61,461 nucleotides of DNA from a virus, in the IMG/VR virus record IMGVR_UViG_3300042868_008304, positions 1 to 61,461 of that record. One strand, given 5' to 3'. Every line of letters begins with the position of its first letter. Position 1 is the first letter of the stretch. The notes beneath the pieces are model-generated. The model did no database searches, was not told the origin of the DNA, and worked only from the letters and a program-made list of their open reading frames with translations. A program made the position numbers and the translations under genes. Below, one piece after another: positions 45,502 to 56,400 of this stretch.

Positions 45502-46257
45502 ATGGAACAAAATTTAATAGACGCTGCAACTGAAAATTTCAGCTTACCACACGATGTGGTTCAATTACCAACCGGAGGGATTTTTTATAAATCAAAAAAG
45601 AAAGCTGTTAAGATTGGTTATTTAACGGCAAATGATGAAAATTATTTAATCGGTTCTGGTCGTAATAGTGAAAATATTATATTAAAACTATTGAGAAATA
45701 AAATGTATGAACACGATTTACGTCCTGAAGAACTATTAGACGGTGATGTTGAGGCGATTTTAATTTTTTTAAGAAACTCTTCTTTTGGTTCGGAATATAG
45801 TGTTAATTTAATTGACCCGGGAACTGATAAACCATTTATTGGTTCGGTTATTTTAGATGAATTAAACATTAGAAAAACTGAAGTTAAACCTGATGAAGAT
45901 GGGACGTTTACAACTAAATTACCAAGAACAGGTGTTACAGTAAAATTAAGACCAACAACTTTTTATGATACTATTGAATTAGATAAAATGGTGGAACAAT
46001 ATCCCGTTGGTAGACAAGCCCCTAAAATTACTTGGAAACTGTTAAAACATATTGTTGAAGTTGATGGTAGTTCAGATAAATCAAAAATTGCGTTATTTGT
46101 TGATTCACTACCAATTATGGATTCTAAATACATAAGAAGTTTTTTAAGAGAAAATGAACCGTCATTGGACTTAAAAAGAAGTGTAATCGCCCCTTCAGGA
46201 GAATTGGTATCTTTCGAGATAACCTTTGGGGTGGACTTTTTTCGACCTTTCTTCTAA
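45502..46257 (+). CDS. Tail assembly chaperone/baseplate protein (T4 gp26-like), short form
   Basis: 251 residues ending in GVDFFRPFF. FSLPHDVVQLPTGGIFYKSKKK near residues 14-35, VKIGYLTANDENYL and LLRNKMYEHDLRPEELLDGDVEAILIFLRNSSFG near 65-100 match the gp26-type family of T4-like phages that sits before the tape measure and is often called tail assembly chaperone. Such proteins coat the tape measure during tail assembly. The frame continues with a +1 shift into a 50-codon tail. The short form is likely the more abundant product. An A-rich leader without a Shine-Dalgarno sequence precedes the start. Confidence 0.8.
   Translation: MEQNLIDAATENFSLPHDVVQLPTGGIFYKSKKKAVKIGYLTANDENYLIGSGRNSENIILKLLRNKMYEHDLRPEELLDGDVEAILIFLRNSSFGSEYSVNLIDPGTDKPFIGSVILDELNIRKTEVKPDEDGTFTTKLPRTGVTVKLRPTTFYDTIELDKMVEQYPVGRQAPKITWKLLKHIVEVDGSSDKSKIALFVDSLPIMDSKYIRSFLRENEPSLDLKRSVIAPSGELVSFEITFGVDFFRPFF
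46234..46246 (+). other. Candidate programmed frameshift site
   Basis: GAC TTT TTT CGA C. Phe-tRNA on TTT at 46240-46242 can slip forward to TTC (+1), facing GAC; CGA may pause the A site. A -2 slip on the T6 run would reach the same frame. A -1 slip would stop after about ten codons. Confidence 0.6.
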
Positions 46258-46396
46258 TCATAGACAATTATTAATTGAGGAATATTTGTACTTAGCTCAA
46301 ACAATATACGTATCATATTCGGATTTCCACACAATGCCGACATATGTTAGAAAATATTTAATAAATCGAGTAATCGAGAATAACACACCAAACTAG
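46244..46396 (+). CDS. Frameshift-encoded C-terminal extension of tail chaperone
   Basis: A 50-codon extension in the +1 frame from GAC at 46244 to TAG at 46394-46396, giving a long form of about 297 residues. The peptide includes LLIEEYLYLAQTIYVSYSD and MPTYVRKYLINRVIE. This is the motif I know from C-terminal parts of tail assembly chaperones: a helix, then an MPxYxR(K/R) turn and another helix. There is no good separate start; TTG at 46286 or ATG at 46340 would give only 36 or 18 residues. It lies exactly where tailed phages place the frameshifted chaperone (GT of lambda), between tube and tape measure. Confidence 0.65.
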   Translation, partial: DLSSNHRQLLIEEYLYLAQTIYVSYSDFHTMPTYVRKYLINRVIENNTPN

Positions 46397-46420
46397 TGAT
46401 TTAAAAACTATGTTTGGTGT
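46385..46420 (+). terminator. Inverted repeat after chaperone extension
   Basis: ACACCAAAC and GTTTGGTGT form a perfect 9-bp stem around an 18-base loop, overlapping the extension's stop codon. The following ATTTATTT is only moderately T-rich, so termination is likely weak. Confidence 0.5.
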
Positions 46421-46427
46421 ATTTATT
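46420..46427 (+). promoter_or_regulatory. TATTTATT motif upstream of tape measure
   Basis: TATTTATTTAGAAACAC, 17 bases before the ATG at 46445. The tail matches the motif upstream of the neck gene. Confidence 0.4.
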
Positions 46428-46444
46428 TAGAAACACATTTAATT

Positions 46445-48190
46445 ATGGTAGATAAAGCACCGGAGGGTACTTCAACAGGAGGGATAAAAGGACTAGGGGA
46501 CGCCCTTGGGTCTAATTTTGACCCAATCGCAATAGCAAAAGTAGTGTTGACACTTGATAATGCGGCAAGTGAAATGCTTAAGAAATTTGGTCAAGGTCAG
46601 GCTATGTCGGATTTATTACGTGGTAGTATGGCGGAGGCTGTTACTTCAGTAAGAAAATTAGGTGGTGATATTGCAGATGTTCTTGCGACACAAAAAGATG
46701 CGTCCGAAACTTTAGGTAGAAACGTTGTTTTATCAGAAAAAACAACTAAAGATTTATACGCAACAATGAAAGTTACCGGACAATCTGTTAAAGATATTGT
46801 TGCAGGTATGGCGGACGCGGGTATTGGTGCGGGAAGGGCAACAAGTGAAATGTTAAAAGTTGTTAATGTTGCTCGAGAATCAGGGGTTAATGCTCAGGCG
46901 GTGTCAGGTGCAGTTATTAAAAATATGGAGGCTCTTAATAAATTTAATTTTGCTGGTGGTGTTGAAGGTTTGGCAAAAATGGCAGCACAATCAACAGCGT
47001 TAAGAGTTGATATGGGTAAAACATTAGAGTTGGCTGACAGATTATTTGACCCTGAAAAAGCGATTGATTTAGCCGCATCAATGCAACGATTAGGTGTTTC
47101 ACAAAGTTCATTATTAGACCCATTAAAATTAATGGATTTAGCTCAAAATGACCCTGCTGAATTACAAAATCAAATTGCACAAATGAGTAAACAATTTGTT
47201 CAATTGGGTAAAGATGGACATTTTGAAATTATGCCGGGAGCGAAACGACAATTGAGAGAGATTTCAAGTGCTATGGGGATATCATATAATGACATTACTA
47301 AAATGGCGTTAGGTAGTGCCGACTTAGATAAGAAAATGAAGGAAATATCCTTTCCAAGCGCGACTGAGGACCAAAAGAAAATGATTGCCAATATGGCAGA
47401 AATGGGTGCCGGTGGAACTTATGAAATTAAAACAGCCGCGGGAGAAACTAAAGATGTTAGTAAATTAACAGGTCCTGAAATAGAAGCTCTTGAAAAAATG
47501 GCAAATACCGCTCCTCCAACAATGGAAGAGTTAGCCAAACAACAATTAACCGCAACACAATCTATTACGGCAGCGATAAATAGTTTGGCGGATAGAACGG
47601 GTTTAGGTGCTGCTCGTAGTGAAACTGCAGGTGGGATATTAAAAGGGACGAGAGCGGTTGCCACCGCGGCGTCAGAAATTCCAGGTGAAGGGTTATCAGC
47701 AAAAAACATTGCTCAAGGTATTGATAATACTGTGGACTCACTAAAAACTGCGATTGCAAAATATGCGGCGACAGGGGAAAAAACAGATGTTTTAGGAAAT
47801 ATTATGTCTAGTTTTGGAGGGTTTGTAAAAAAAGAATTAATGGATTCATTTTCAAATGTACAAGTTCAGGCGGATAAGCTAAGTGCGGAATTTCCTATGG
47901 CAACAGGTACAATAAAGGCATTCAACCAAATGATGGCAGGGACCTTACCTCCATCCTCAACAAATTCATCAATACCTCGAGGAACAGTTGGGACTAGTAG
48001 TTCACAAGTGTCAAATCAAAAATCAACAATGGACGTTAATTTAAATGTTAAAGTGGATTCTAATTCTCCAAATATTGATGCAAAACAAATGGAACAAATT
48101 TTTACAAATCCCGCATTAATGGAAAAATTAACAGTTAGTGTTAGAGATGGTATTAATAAAATGAATCCTGTTAAAAATGAACGACCTTAA
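46445..48190 (+). CDS. Tape measure/tail hub protein (T4 gp29-like)
   Basis: 581 residues, near T4 gp29 (590). Long Ala-, Lys- and Gln-rich helical stretches run through most of the protein (for example KKFGQGQAMSDLLRGSMAEAV near 40 and ITAAINSLADRTG near 375), with no large globular domain. The C-terminal 60 residues contain a Ser/Thr-rich linker and a VDLNLNVKVD-type strand followed by LTVSVRDGINKM. Such proteins set tail length and are chaperoned by the upstream gene product. Position directly after the frameshifting chaperone is the strongest evidence. Confidence 0.75.
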   Translation: MVDKAPEGTSTGGIKGLGDALGSNFDPIAIAKVVLTLDNAASEMLKKFGQGQAMSDLLRGSMAEAVTSVRKLGGDIADVLATQKDASETLGRNVVLSEKTTKDLYATMKVTGQSVKDIVAGMADAGIGAGRATSEMLKVVNVARESGVNAQAVSGAVIKNMEALNKFNFAGGVEGLAKMAAQSTALRVDMGKTLELADRLFDPEKAIDLAASMQRLGVSQSSLLDPLKLMDLAQNDPAELQNQIAQMSKQFVQLGKDGHFEIMPGAKRQLREISSAMGISYNDITKMALGSADLDKKMKEISFPSATEDQKKMIANMAEMGAGGTYEIKTAAGETKDVSKLTGPEIEALEKMANTAPPTMEELAKQQLTATQSITAAINSLADRTGLGAARSETAGGILKGTRAVATAASEIPGEGLSAKNIAQGIDNTVDSLKTAIAKYAATGEKTDVLGNIMSSFGGFVKKELMDSFSNVQVQADKLSAEFPMATGTIKAFNQMMAGTLPPSSTNSSIPRGTVGTSSSQVSNQKSTMDVNLNVKVDSNSPNIDAKQMEQIFTNPALMEKLTVSVRDGINKMNPVKNERP

Positions 48191-48205
48191 AATAGATTAT
48201 TAATC

Positions 48206-48213
48206 TATTTATT
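48206..48213 (+). promoter_or_regulatory. TATTTATT motif upstream of large baseplate gene
   Basis: TATTTATTATAAAAG, 16 bases before the ATG at 48230. Confidence 0.4.
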
Positions 48214-48229
48214 ATAAAAGAAAAAAAAT

Positions 48230-51200
48230 ATGTCAAATAGTACATTATCATTTGCTTCATCATCTTCATTTAGAGATATTTTATTGGCTAAAAATTTAGC
48301 CCCATATAATGTTGTCGGAGTATATTCACCACAAGTTGGTAATTTAACTTATGAAACAGTTTTAAATGTTAGTAATGTTATTGATTCACCAAATGACTTA
48401 ATTGCTAATGACCCATTTGCTGCACAATTATATCCATTAAATGAATATGGTCCTAATGGAGGTTATAACACAATAATAGATTATAATGGAGCTCCTCTTC
48501 CGGTAAATTCAAATCAGGGTGAGTATAGTCCGGATGATACTGTGTTAGATTTAGTTAATGAATTTTTTATTGATACAGCGTATATTGTAAACTATTATGG
48601 ACCTGTTGGTGGATTTAGCAATTTGTTTGGGGTTACCACACAAATGTTAGCAGCACCAATACATCAACCATATGGGTCTACGTTTATACCTTCAACCTAT
48701 TCTCCTTATTCAATATTATTATCAACAAATCCTACGGGTAGTGATGGTTCATTATCTCAGGATTCGTATTTAGCGAGATTAGGTGCTCTACAATTAAACG
48801 AGGCGTTTCAAGATAGGATAGCTAGACAAATTTTTATAAACACAGTTGGTCAAGTAAATTTAGAATCACTATCGGACCCATTTGAGGCTAGTTTAATTAT
48901 TTCAGGACAAGAACCTTTAATTTATAGAAATTGGAAGATTACGTCACCTGAGGACCCTATTACGGCAGCCGCTGACTTAATTACAAGATTAGGTGGTGCG
49001 TATTGGCCTGTTTCACCAATTCCGGGAGATTATTTTACAGATAACACAAGAAATGGTCAAACACAACAAACATCAAACGCGTTAAACGTAGTTAATCAAT
49101 TAACAGGTGGGTTTTTGGGTCCAATTTTAAATGCTAAAAGAAACCCTTCTGAAATATTTTTGGCGAACACCGGAAATGGACAAAGGTCTGTTTTATTTAG
49201 AAATCTAAATTATAATCGTTATCAACCAAGTTATAATAAAACTTTTGGTGGGTTATTAGGTGTTGGGCAAGCTATTGTTAGTTTAATAAACCCTGATAAT
49301 GGAACCTTAGTTGGTGGTTATTATGTTGGTAGTAGAAATGCTGAACCATCTACAATAACTTCACCACCAAATCAAGTTCCTGTTAACGCTTTTGGACAAC
49401 AAGAAGATGTTCCGGTATATGGACCATCTGAATTAGGTATTTTATTTGAGGGTAATCAAGACACTCTTAACTTTGGACTTGCGGCTAAATCATTAAGTGA
49501 TGGTGGTGGTATTGATGGACAATTTGTTTGGACATCACCAAAATATAAACCAAATGCGGGATTCAAAGCGACACCCGGAGGTGGGTCAGGTTCAGCGGAT
49601 TCTGAATTTAATTTAATTAGTAGCAATTACCTTAAAGACGAATCAACTAATTTTGTGTTTAAAGCAACATCAATTTTAGATGAAACTCAAAGATTAGTAA
49701 ATTCTGCTGATAATGTTCAAGGAATTTCAAGACTAAAACACGTCGGTAATGCTATTAATCAAGTTAGTAAAGTGTTTCACGATGGATATAAAGAAATGAC
49801 AAAAGGTTCTCAGGTTGTGTCGTATACTGACCAAACAACCGGTGGTGAGGCAGGTATTGAATATTGTAGAGTTTTTACTAAAGACACACCATATTACACA
49901 TATAATGATTTACAAAAAGTAGATGGTATTACAACATCAGGAAGAAAATTTGCTAGTTCAGTATTTGACAACACATTTAATTTAAATATTTCACCAACAA
50001 GAAATCCGGGGTCGACAAATATTATTGCCGATGGACCAAATGGTATTGGTGGGTATGCTAAAAAATATATGTTCTCAATTGAGAATTTGGCTTGGAGAAC
50101 ATCAAGTAAACAAGGTTTTACTTATGATGAACTACCTGTTTGTGAAAAAGGACCAAACGGGGGTAGAGTTATGTGGTTTCCACCATATGATATTAAATTT
50201 AACGATACAAGTAACGCTAATTGGACGGAAACTTCTTTCTTAGGTAGACCCGAACCAATCTATACATATAAAGACACTAGAAGAAGTGGAACATTAAGTT
50301 GGAAAATAATTGTTGACCACCCTTCGGTTATGAATGTTATTGTTGAGAAACAATTAAAAGGACAGAATAAAGAAAGAATTAATTCTATTATTGATTCATT
50401 TTTTGCGGGTTGTGTTAAATATGATATTTACGAATTGGCTAAAAAATTCAATACTGTCCCAACTAAAGATTTATATACTTATCAACAGATATTAAACGAC
50501 CCTAATTTAGATAAAAATACCGCAAAAGAGGTTATTAGTAGTAATGAAGGAAATGCGTCGGTTGGAACGGTAACAACGCCTCGTAATAGTTCGACAAAAT
50601 CAAACCCTGAGTTATCAATTGCCGATTTAAGTAAGTATAATAATTTAGGGTTCTATTTTGATAATGATGTTCCGGGACCAAATAATAAAACTGCGGAAAA
50701 ACCAAACTCATCATATAAGGCGGATTATGATAATTACACTAGTACTATGAATCAAGACCAATATGTTGCGATATCAACAAATACTTTTAGTCCACCAAGT
50801 ATTAATTTAAATGTTCAACCATTTTTTACTAATGTTGTTATTGACAATTTTAATCAGATTAACTCTGGTTTTGTTGAAGATGCTTTTAAAATATTAAGTG
50901 AAAAAACAGGGACTATTCAAATATTATTAACTAGTTCAGCTTCCGCTCCTGCGAGTAAAGATTACAATGTAAAATTATCCATAAGACGAAAAAATTCTGT
51001 TGTTGAATATTTACAAACAACTAAATTAAAACCATTTATTGATGTGGATAAGACACTAACGTTTCTTGATGTTAATAAAGGTGAGGGAGAAGTTGTTTCA
51101 TTCCCACAATCATCGACAGGTGTTTTTGGTGCGTCAGTTAACTGTACTGACGATATTTTATCAAAAACAAATAAAGTTACTAAAGATTCTCAAAAGTATT

Positions 51201-53143
51201 CTGTTAGTGCAATGGCTTGTCGAAGAGTTACATTAAAAGATATAAAAGTAACGGCAACACCTGTTGATAAACCGGTAGAACCTATTATTGAGGATGTTAT
51301 AATACCTCCGGTAGTGGCACCAAAACCAAAACCAAAACCAACATATCGAACAGAAAAAACAATAAAGGATGGGATTAGTAAACTAATTGTAAGAAGATTA
51401 CTTTCTGAATGTGATTATTTTGATGTTGTTAAAAAAGAGGTTCCTATGTTATATGATTCTATTCAGGAAAAAATCAAATATTTTAATCCTGCGTTCCACT
51501 CTATGACACCGGAAGGATTAAACTCTCGTTTAACCTTCTTGAATCAATGTGTTCGTCCTGGTGAAACAATTCCGGTTATTGGGGATAATGGACAGATAGT
51601 TGCAAATGATGCCTTAAATACCTCCTTTGGTGCTCCACCGGTATTAGTTTTAAGGATTGGGGATTTTTATAATTGTAAAATAATACCAAAAAGTGTTGCG
51701 TTCTCATACGAACCATTAGTGTTTGATTTAAACCCTGAAGGAATTGGTATTCAACCTATGATTGCTAATGTTTCAATGAATTTTGATATTATTGGTGGTA
51801 TGGGTCTTGAAAAACCTGTTGAAGAATTACAAAACGCATTATCATTCAATTACTACGCTAATACTGAAATTTATGACGAAAGAGCTAAAGCGACCGATGA
51901 TAGTTGGAAAAAATTAGACAAACAATATTTCCAAGATTTAATTGATGAACAACCTACGCAAACTCAAGTTGATAATCAACAAACAAATTCTGCGGGAGAA
52001 ACTATTGGACAAATTCAAACAACTGTTAATGGTGCTAGTGGTCAAACAGGTGATATCACTTATATGAAAATTATGGATAGTTTATTGGATGTTAGTAAAG
52101 AATATATTGTAAATCTAGTGAATCAATCAGAATCGACAATTAAATCATATAATGGTGGTGTTTGGCAATTAATGACTCAAGAAAGACAATATACAGGTGG
52201 TGAATTTAATATGGGAACATCAAGTCAATTAGTTACAATCTATGGTAAGTCAGTTTATGAACAAAGAGTGATTGATTTATTTTCGGCATTATTAAATGAT
52301 ATATCAAGTGGCACTAATTTTATTATTGTTGGTTTAAATAGTGTGTTTACTGACACAACAGCGGTTAGGAGTGTTACAACTAATTTAACAAATTACATTA
52401 AAGCAATGCAGACGGATTTCAGTAACGGGATTGAGGAAATTAGTAATAAGATTGTTGAACAAGAACAGGGTATGGTACAAGTTTTTAGAAAAATTAATTA
52501 TGTGACAACATTATCTGATGGTGTGTTGATAGATAGTAAAGCAAAAATTTATACAATTACCGCAACTGAAGAAGTTGACAGAGGTGATACTCAAGAGAGT
52601 GTGGACACATTCCAAGAAATGATATTTGATTATGATTTGGTTGCGACTAGAATGAATAAATATAATGAAACTTTAAGTAGTGTAGATTTTAATATAATTA
52701 GTAATGGATATACTGAACCGGGAGGATTTACTTCGGCGGTGTTTGATGATTTAACTGATAAAAGATTTTTTATGGTTATGGCTCAAGTATTCAATAATAG
52801 AAGTAATTTCAACACATTTAAATCTGCAATTATTACAAATGAGTTGGATAATACTTATGATGACTTATCTAAAAATTTTAACAAAATTGTTGATAAATTT
52901 AGAGATAGTGTAATTGAAGAATTAGATTTTGAAGAAAAAAATATTAAATCTCTTAAAAAATCGCCTGACTATATTGGGTGGACTAAAGATAACATTTATA
53001 ATAAGGGAAAAGTACGTAAGTTTACGTATACTACAGAACCTTCACCAACAAATGATGAACAAACTAATAATTTAATATTATTGTATAAAGGTGATAATAC
53101 AGGTGATAAAACAATTTGGACGGATAAAACTCAATTTAATTAA
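48230..53143 (+). CDS. Very large baseplate/tail-tube-junction protein
   Basis: 1637 residues. Residues about 610-780 contain MFSIENLAWR, FPPYDIKF and FLGRPEPIYTYKDTRRSGTLSW, a signature of proteins that initiate the tail tube on the baseplate (gp48/gp54-like, and PVC-type contractile systems). Residues about 1130-1230 contain PVLVLRIGDFYNCKI, SYEPLVFDLNPEGIGIQPM and ALSFNYYANTEIYD, a second conserved block. A Pro-Lys linker (KPKPKPTYRT) near 1036 separates the halves; the first 500 residues are unassigned. It is far longer than T4 baseplate proteins (gp48, 364 residues), suggesting fusion of several wedge or hub parts. The next gene begins two bases after the stop. Confidence 0.6.
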   Translation: MSNSTLSFASSSSFRDILLAKNLAPYNVVGVYSPQVGNLTYETVLNVSNVIDSPNDLIANDPFAAQLYPLNEYGPNGGYNTIIDYNGAPLPVNSNQGEYSPDDTVLDLVNEFFIDTAYIVNYYGPVGGFSNLFGVTTQMLAAPIHQPYGSTFIPSTYSPYSILLSTNPTGSDGSLSQDSYLARLGALQLNEAFQDRIARQIFINTVGQVNLESLSDPFEASLIISGQEPLIYRNWKITSPEDPITAAADLITRLGGAYWPVSPIPGDYFTDNTRNGQTQQTSNALNVVNQLTGGFLGPILNAKRNPSEIFLANTGNGQRSVLFRNLNYNRYQPSYNKTFGGLLGVGQAIVSLINPDNGTLVGGYYVGSRNAEPSTITSPPNQVPVNAFGQQEDVPVYGPSELGILFEGNQDTLNFGLAAKSLSDGGGIDGQFVWTSPKYKPNAGFKATPGGGSGSADSEFNLISSNYLKDESTNFVFKATSILDETQRLVNSADNVQGISRLKHVGNAINQVSKVFHDGYKEMTKGSQVVSYTDQTTGGEAGIEYCRVFTKDTPYYTYNDLQKVDGITTSGRKFASSVFDNTFNLNISPTRNPGSTNIIADGPNGIGGYAKKYMFSIENLAWRTSSKQGFTYDELPVCEKGPNGGRVMWFPPYDIKFNDTSNANWTETSFLGRPEPIYTYKDTRRSGTLSWKIIVDHPSVMNVIVEKQLKGQNKERINSIIDSFFAGCVKYDIYELAKKFNTVPTKDLYTYQQILNDPNLDKNTAKEVISSNEGNASVGTVTTPRNSSTKSNPELSIADLSKYNNLGFYFDNDVPGPNNKTAEKPNSSYKADYDNYTSTMNQDQYVAISTNTFSPPSINLNVQPFFTNVVIDNFNQINSGFVEDAFKILSEKTGTIQILLTSSASAPASKDYNVKLSIRRKNSVVEYLQTTKLKPFIDVDKTLTFLDVNKGEGEVVSFPQSSTGVFGASVNCTDDILSKTNKVTKDSQKYSVSAMACRRVTLKDIKVTATPVDKPVEPIIEDVIIPPVVAPKPKPKPTYRTEKTIKDGISKLIVRRLLSECDYFDVVKKEVPMLYDSIQEKIKYFNPAFHSMTPEGLNSRLTFLNQCVRPGETIPVIGDNGQIVANDALNTSFGAPPVLVLRIGDFYNCKIIPKSVAFSYEPLVFDLNPEGIGIQPMIANVSMNFDIIGGMGLEKPVEELQNALSFNYYANTEIYDERAKATDDSWKKLDKQYFQDLIDEQPTQTQVDNQQTNSAGETIGQIQTTVNGASGQTGDITYMKIMDSLLDVSKEYIVNLVNQSESTIKSYNGGVWQLMTQERQYTGGEFNMGTSSQLVTIYGKSVYEQRVIDLFSALLNDISSGTNFIIVGLNSVFTDTTAVRSVTTNLTNYIKAMQTDFSNGIEEISNKIVEQEQGMVQVFRKINYVTTLSDGVLIDSKAKIYTITATEEVDRGDTQESVDTFQEMIFDYDLVATRMNKYNETLSSVDFNIISNGYTEPGGFTSAVFDDLTDKRFFMVMAQVFNNRSNFNTFKSAIITNELDNTYDDLSKNFNKIVDKFRDSVIEELDFEEKNIKSLKKSPDYIGWTKDNIYNKGKVRKFTYTTEPSPTNDEQTNNLILLYKGDNTGDKTIWTDKTQFN

Positions 53144-53145
53144 AA

Positions 53146-53472
53146 ATGACTAATAGACAAAATTATAATAGGTATAATGAATTTTTAATAAATGGTGAAC
53201 AGAGTGTTGTCCCATACATCTCCATTTCAAGTAAATCATCAGATAAAAGAGTAATTTATAAGATAGGTCAATCTAGATTGGATAAAATATCTCAACAATA
53301 TTATGGTACACCAACATTTGGGTGGTTAATTTTAGCCGCAAACCCAATTTTTGGGGGAAATGAGTGGGCTATCCCGGATGCTGCTATATTGACAATTCCA
53401 TTTCCTTTAGTATCATCTTTACAAGAATATAAATCTCAATTAGACAATCATTTCTATTATTATGGTAGGTAA
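53146..53472 (+). CDS. Baseplate wedge protein, gp53/LysM-like
   Basis: 108 residues. VIYKIGQSRLDKISQQYYGTPTFGWLILAANPI and IPDAAILTIPFPL follow the LysM-like pattern of tail protein X and of gp53-type baseplate proteins, which bind at the wedge or hub and help place the baseplate at the cell wall. T4 gp53 is 196 residues, so this is a compact version. It overlaps the next gene by 11 bases. Confidence 0.65.
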   Translation: MTNRQNYNRYNEFLINGEQSVVPYISISSKSSDKRVIYKIGQSRLDKISQQYYGTPTFGWLILAANPIFGGNEWAIPDAAILTIPFPLVSSLQEYKSQLDNHFYYYGR

Positions 53473-56400
53473 ACCCGAAAATATATTAGTCGAATTCGAC
53501 TATAACAATATTACAATTATTGACCCAAACAAGGTTGTTGATAGTGATAATAAAGTAAAAGATAGATTTGTAAAGCAAGAAGATTTAGTAATGTATGCCA
53601 ATCTTGAGTGTAGTGTTTTACCGAGAACTAAATTAGCTCTTGGTACCGCAAATAATGATTCTATTAGAACAGTATCAATCGCTAAAATTAATTTTTTAAA
53701 ACCGGGTGATAAACCATATTTAGATAATTCATATACTGATGAAATAACAGGTAAAGGTGCGATAAGAGGAGAAGGTGTTAACCAACCAACTTTCCAAAGT
53801 ATTACAAACCCAAATAACAGTGATGATTTTTATCTTAAACAAACAATTAGTTCAGGGGGTAAACCCGGAGCGGTAGATAATGGTTTGTTAGGAATCACTT
53901 CGATTAATATTAGACAAGGGTTAGATTTCTTACCAACAATTGATATTACTTTAGTTGATGTGAAAGGACGTGCTTTGTTTGAAGCTGGTGATAACTCACC
54001 ATATGCGGCATTTTTTAATTTACCATATCCATTATTTCATTTAACAATTAAAGGGTATTTTGGTAAAGCGGTTAGATTAGGGTTAATGTTACAAAATTTC
54101 ACAACAACATATGATTCTAATACGGCTAATTTTACAATTGCTTTGAAGTTTTACACATACAAATATACTGTTTTAAGTGATGTTACTATGGGTGCTCTTT
54201 TAGCAACACCACATATGTATCAATCAAGATTTAATATTACTAGAACTAGTGGTGGTCCATCTACAACAACTAAAACAGATAATGTTGTTGTTGAACGAGG
54301 TTATCAGAAAATAGTTGAAATGTATAGTGAGTATAAGTCAAAAGGGTTAATACCTAATGATTTTCCTGAAATCACATTAATGCAGATGAAGGATAGAATA
54401 GAAAACTTCATTAAGAATGTTCTTGATTCATTTACAAAACAAAACTTAGACCCATTAACTAATTTAGACACTTATGGAACCCAATTGAGGGACTATCAAA
54501 AAGAAGTGTTTTATACGGTAAAAACTTCGTGGTTTAATGAATTTATGGATACTGAGAATTACTATATTTTAAATAAATTAGACACAAAGGTTTACACCTT
54601 CAAGAAAAATTTAGACCCTCAAAAGAAAAGTGACGCGATTTCAAAACTAAAAGGGTTAATTGGGAAGTATAATACATTACTTAATGAAAATGTTACTTGT
54701 GGTAATGTCAATGGTAAAGGTAGTTATACAATCAACGGGAAAGTTACGAAATGTTCTATTCCAAATAGTGTTAAATACGAAACAAAGGGTGTTTTTACAA
54801 TAGATATTAACCCTAATGATATTAATTTAACTGAAACATATAAATTACAGAAAAAAAATAGTCAACCAACACCAGAAGATTTAACAAAATTCCAAGCAGA
54901 GTTGGCGACCACAAATCTTTTTAATAATACTGAAATAACCCTTAAAAATGGTGCAAAAGAAGTTGTTCAAAACTATTTTGTGTTTGAAGGAAAGGGTTCG
55001 TTTATCGATTTAACAGATAAAATGAATACTCTTTTAACAACTAACAGAGGATTAGTTGAAGACGAGTTAACAAAAGCTCTTGCTGAGTTATTGGAGAATA
55101 AAGACAATGGTATCGGGTTTGTACCAACAATTAGAAATGTGTTAGCGGTTGTTTTTGCTAATGGAGAGGCGTTTTTACGTTTAATGGATGATGTTCACAC
55201 AAAAGCTTGGGAGCAAAGAGATTCTAAAATTAGAAAAGGTGTTATTTTTGACAAACAAATTGCAAACGCTAGTGCGGATAATAAAAGTTCGGGGGACGAT
55301 AAAAATCAACCGGTATATCCTTGGCCTCAAGTTATTAAAGAAACGACAGGGGAAAATGGTCAGGAAAAGTATGAGTTAAGATATCCGGGGGATAGTGATA
55401 TTGTTGGTGAAACTAAAGGTTACCTATATGATGTTTGGCCGGAAATAGAATTTGTTGAAGAATTCATTAAGGGTTTGACTCAAAAAACACCACCACCACA
55501 ACCACCAGCTAAAACTTCTAATGACACAAAAGACACGAATAGAGTTTCATTAGGTGCGATTGAATTTCCTATCAGTAATGAGGTGTATCAAAATAAAGTT
55601 ATTAGTAAATTTATTTATGAAATATATGAAAGAGTATTGTTGACCTCACATTATTCCAAATTAGATAGAACTAATGTTTCAACATCTGAGGCGGATAAAA
55701 TTGCTAACGTTATTGGTGAAGGAGAAAATATAAATATATCAAAGAGTGTTTCAGATAATAGTGATGTTGAATTAATTAAAACTTTAAAAGAGTATAATCT
55801 TAACTCATCTAATTTTCAAAGTGTGTTAAAACATATATCAAATGAGGGTGTTTCGGTTAGTTGGCAAAACTACATACGAGGTATTTTCAACACGGGGTAT
55901 ATAAAAAATACTGTTGAAAACGCGTCTTTTGAGTTTAAAACATCTGATGAAATAAATGATTCAAAATCACAACCATTAGTTTCGTTAAGTAATGAAAAAG
56001 ATATTGTTGATTATGTTGCGACTTCTACAACATCAAATAAGTATGACTTTACTGACACTTATCCGTTTACAGATAAGACTTGGGTAAAAGGTAATTTGGC
56101 GAATGGTGTTTCTACAGATGAAACGTTAGCGTTTAATACAACAAAAACGTTAATTTATAACCCCAATAAAAAAGTTATTTCAAATTTCAGTGATATCCAA
56201 TCTGAAGATGTTAAAAAACCAATAACAAATTTTGTTTATAAAAATGTTGTAATGCCAACAATTGTTGACGATGATTTGAGGAATTTTTATAGTACTAGAA
56301 CATATACTAATCAATTACCAACTGAAGGGGATGTCAAATATTTAAATTATAGTGGACTTGTTAGTAGTTATCAAACTACATCAATTTTTAATACACCATA

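Noticed and set aside
46242-46274. -1 frameshift at the chaperone T-run
   Set aside because: The -1 frame stops after about ten codons, and the heptamer is not a good slippery site; the +1 frame gives the family-like tail.
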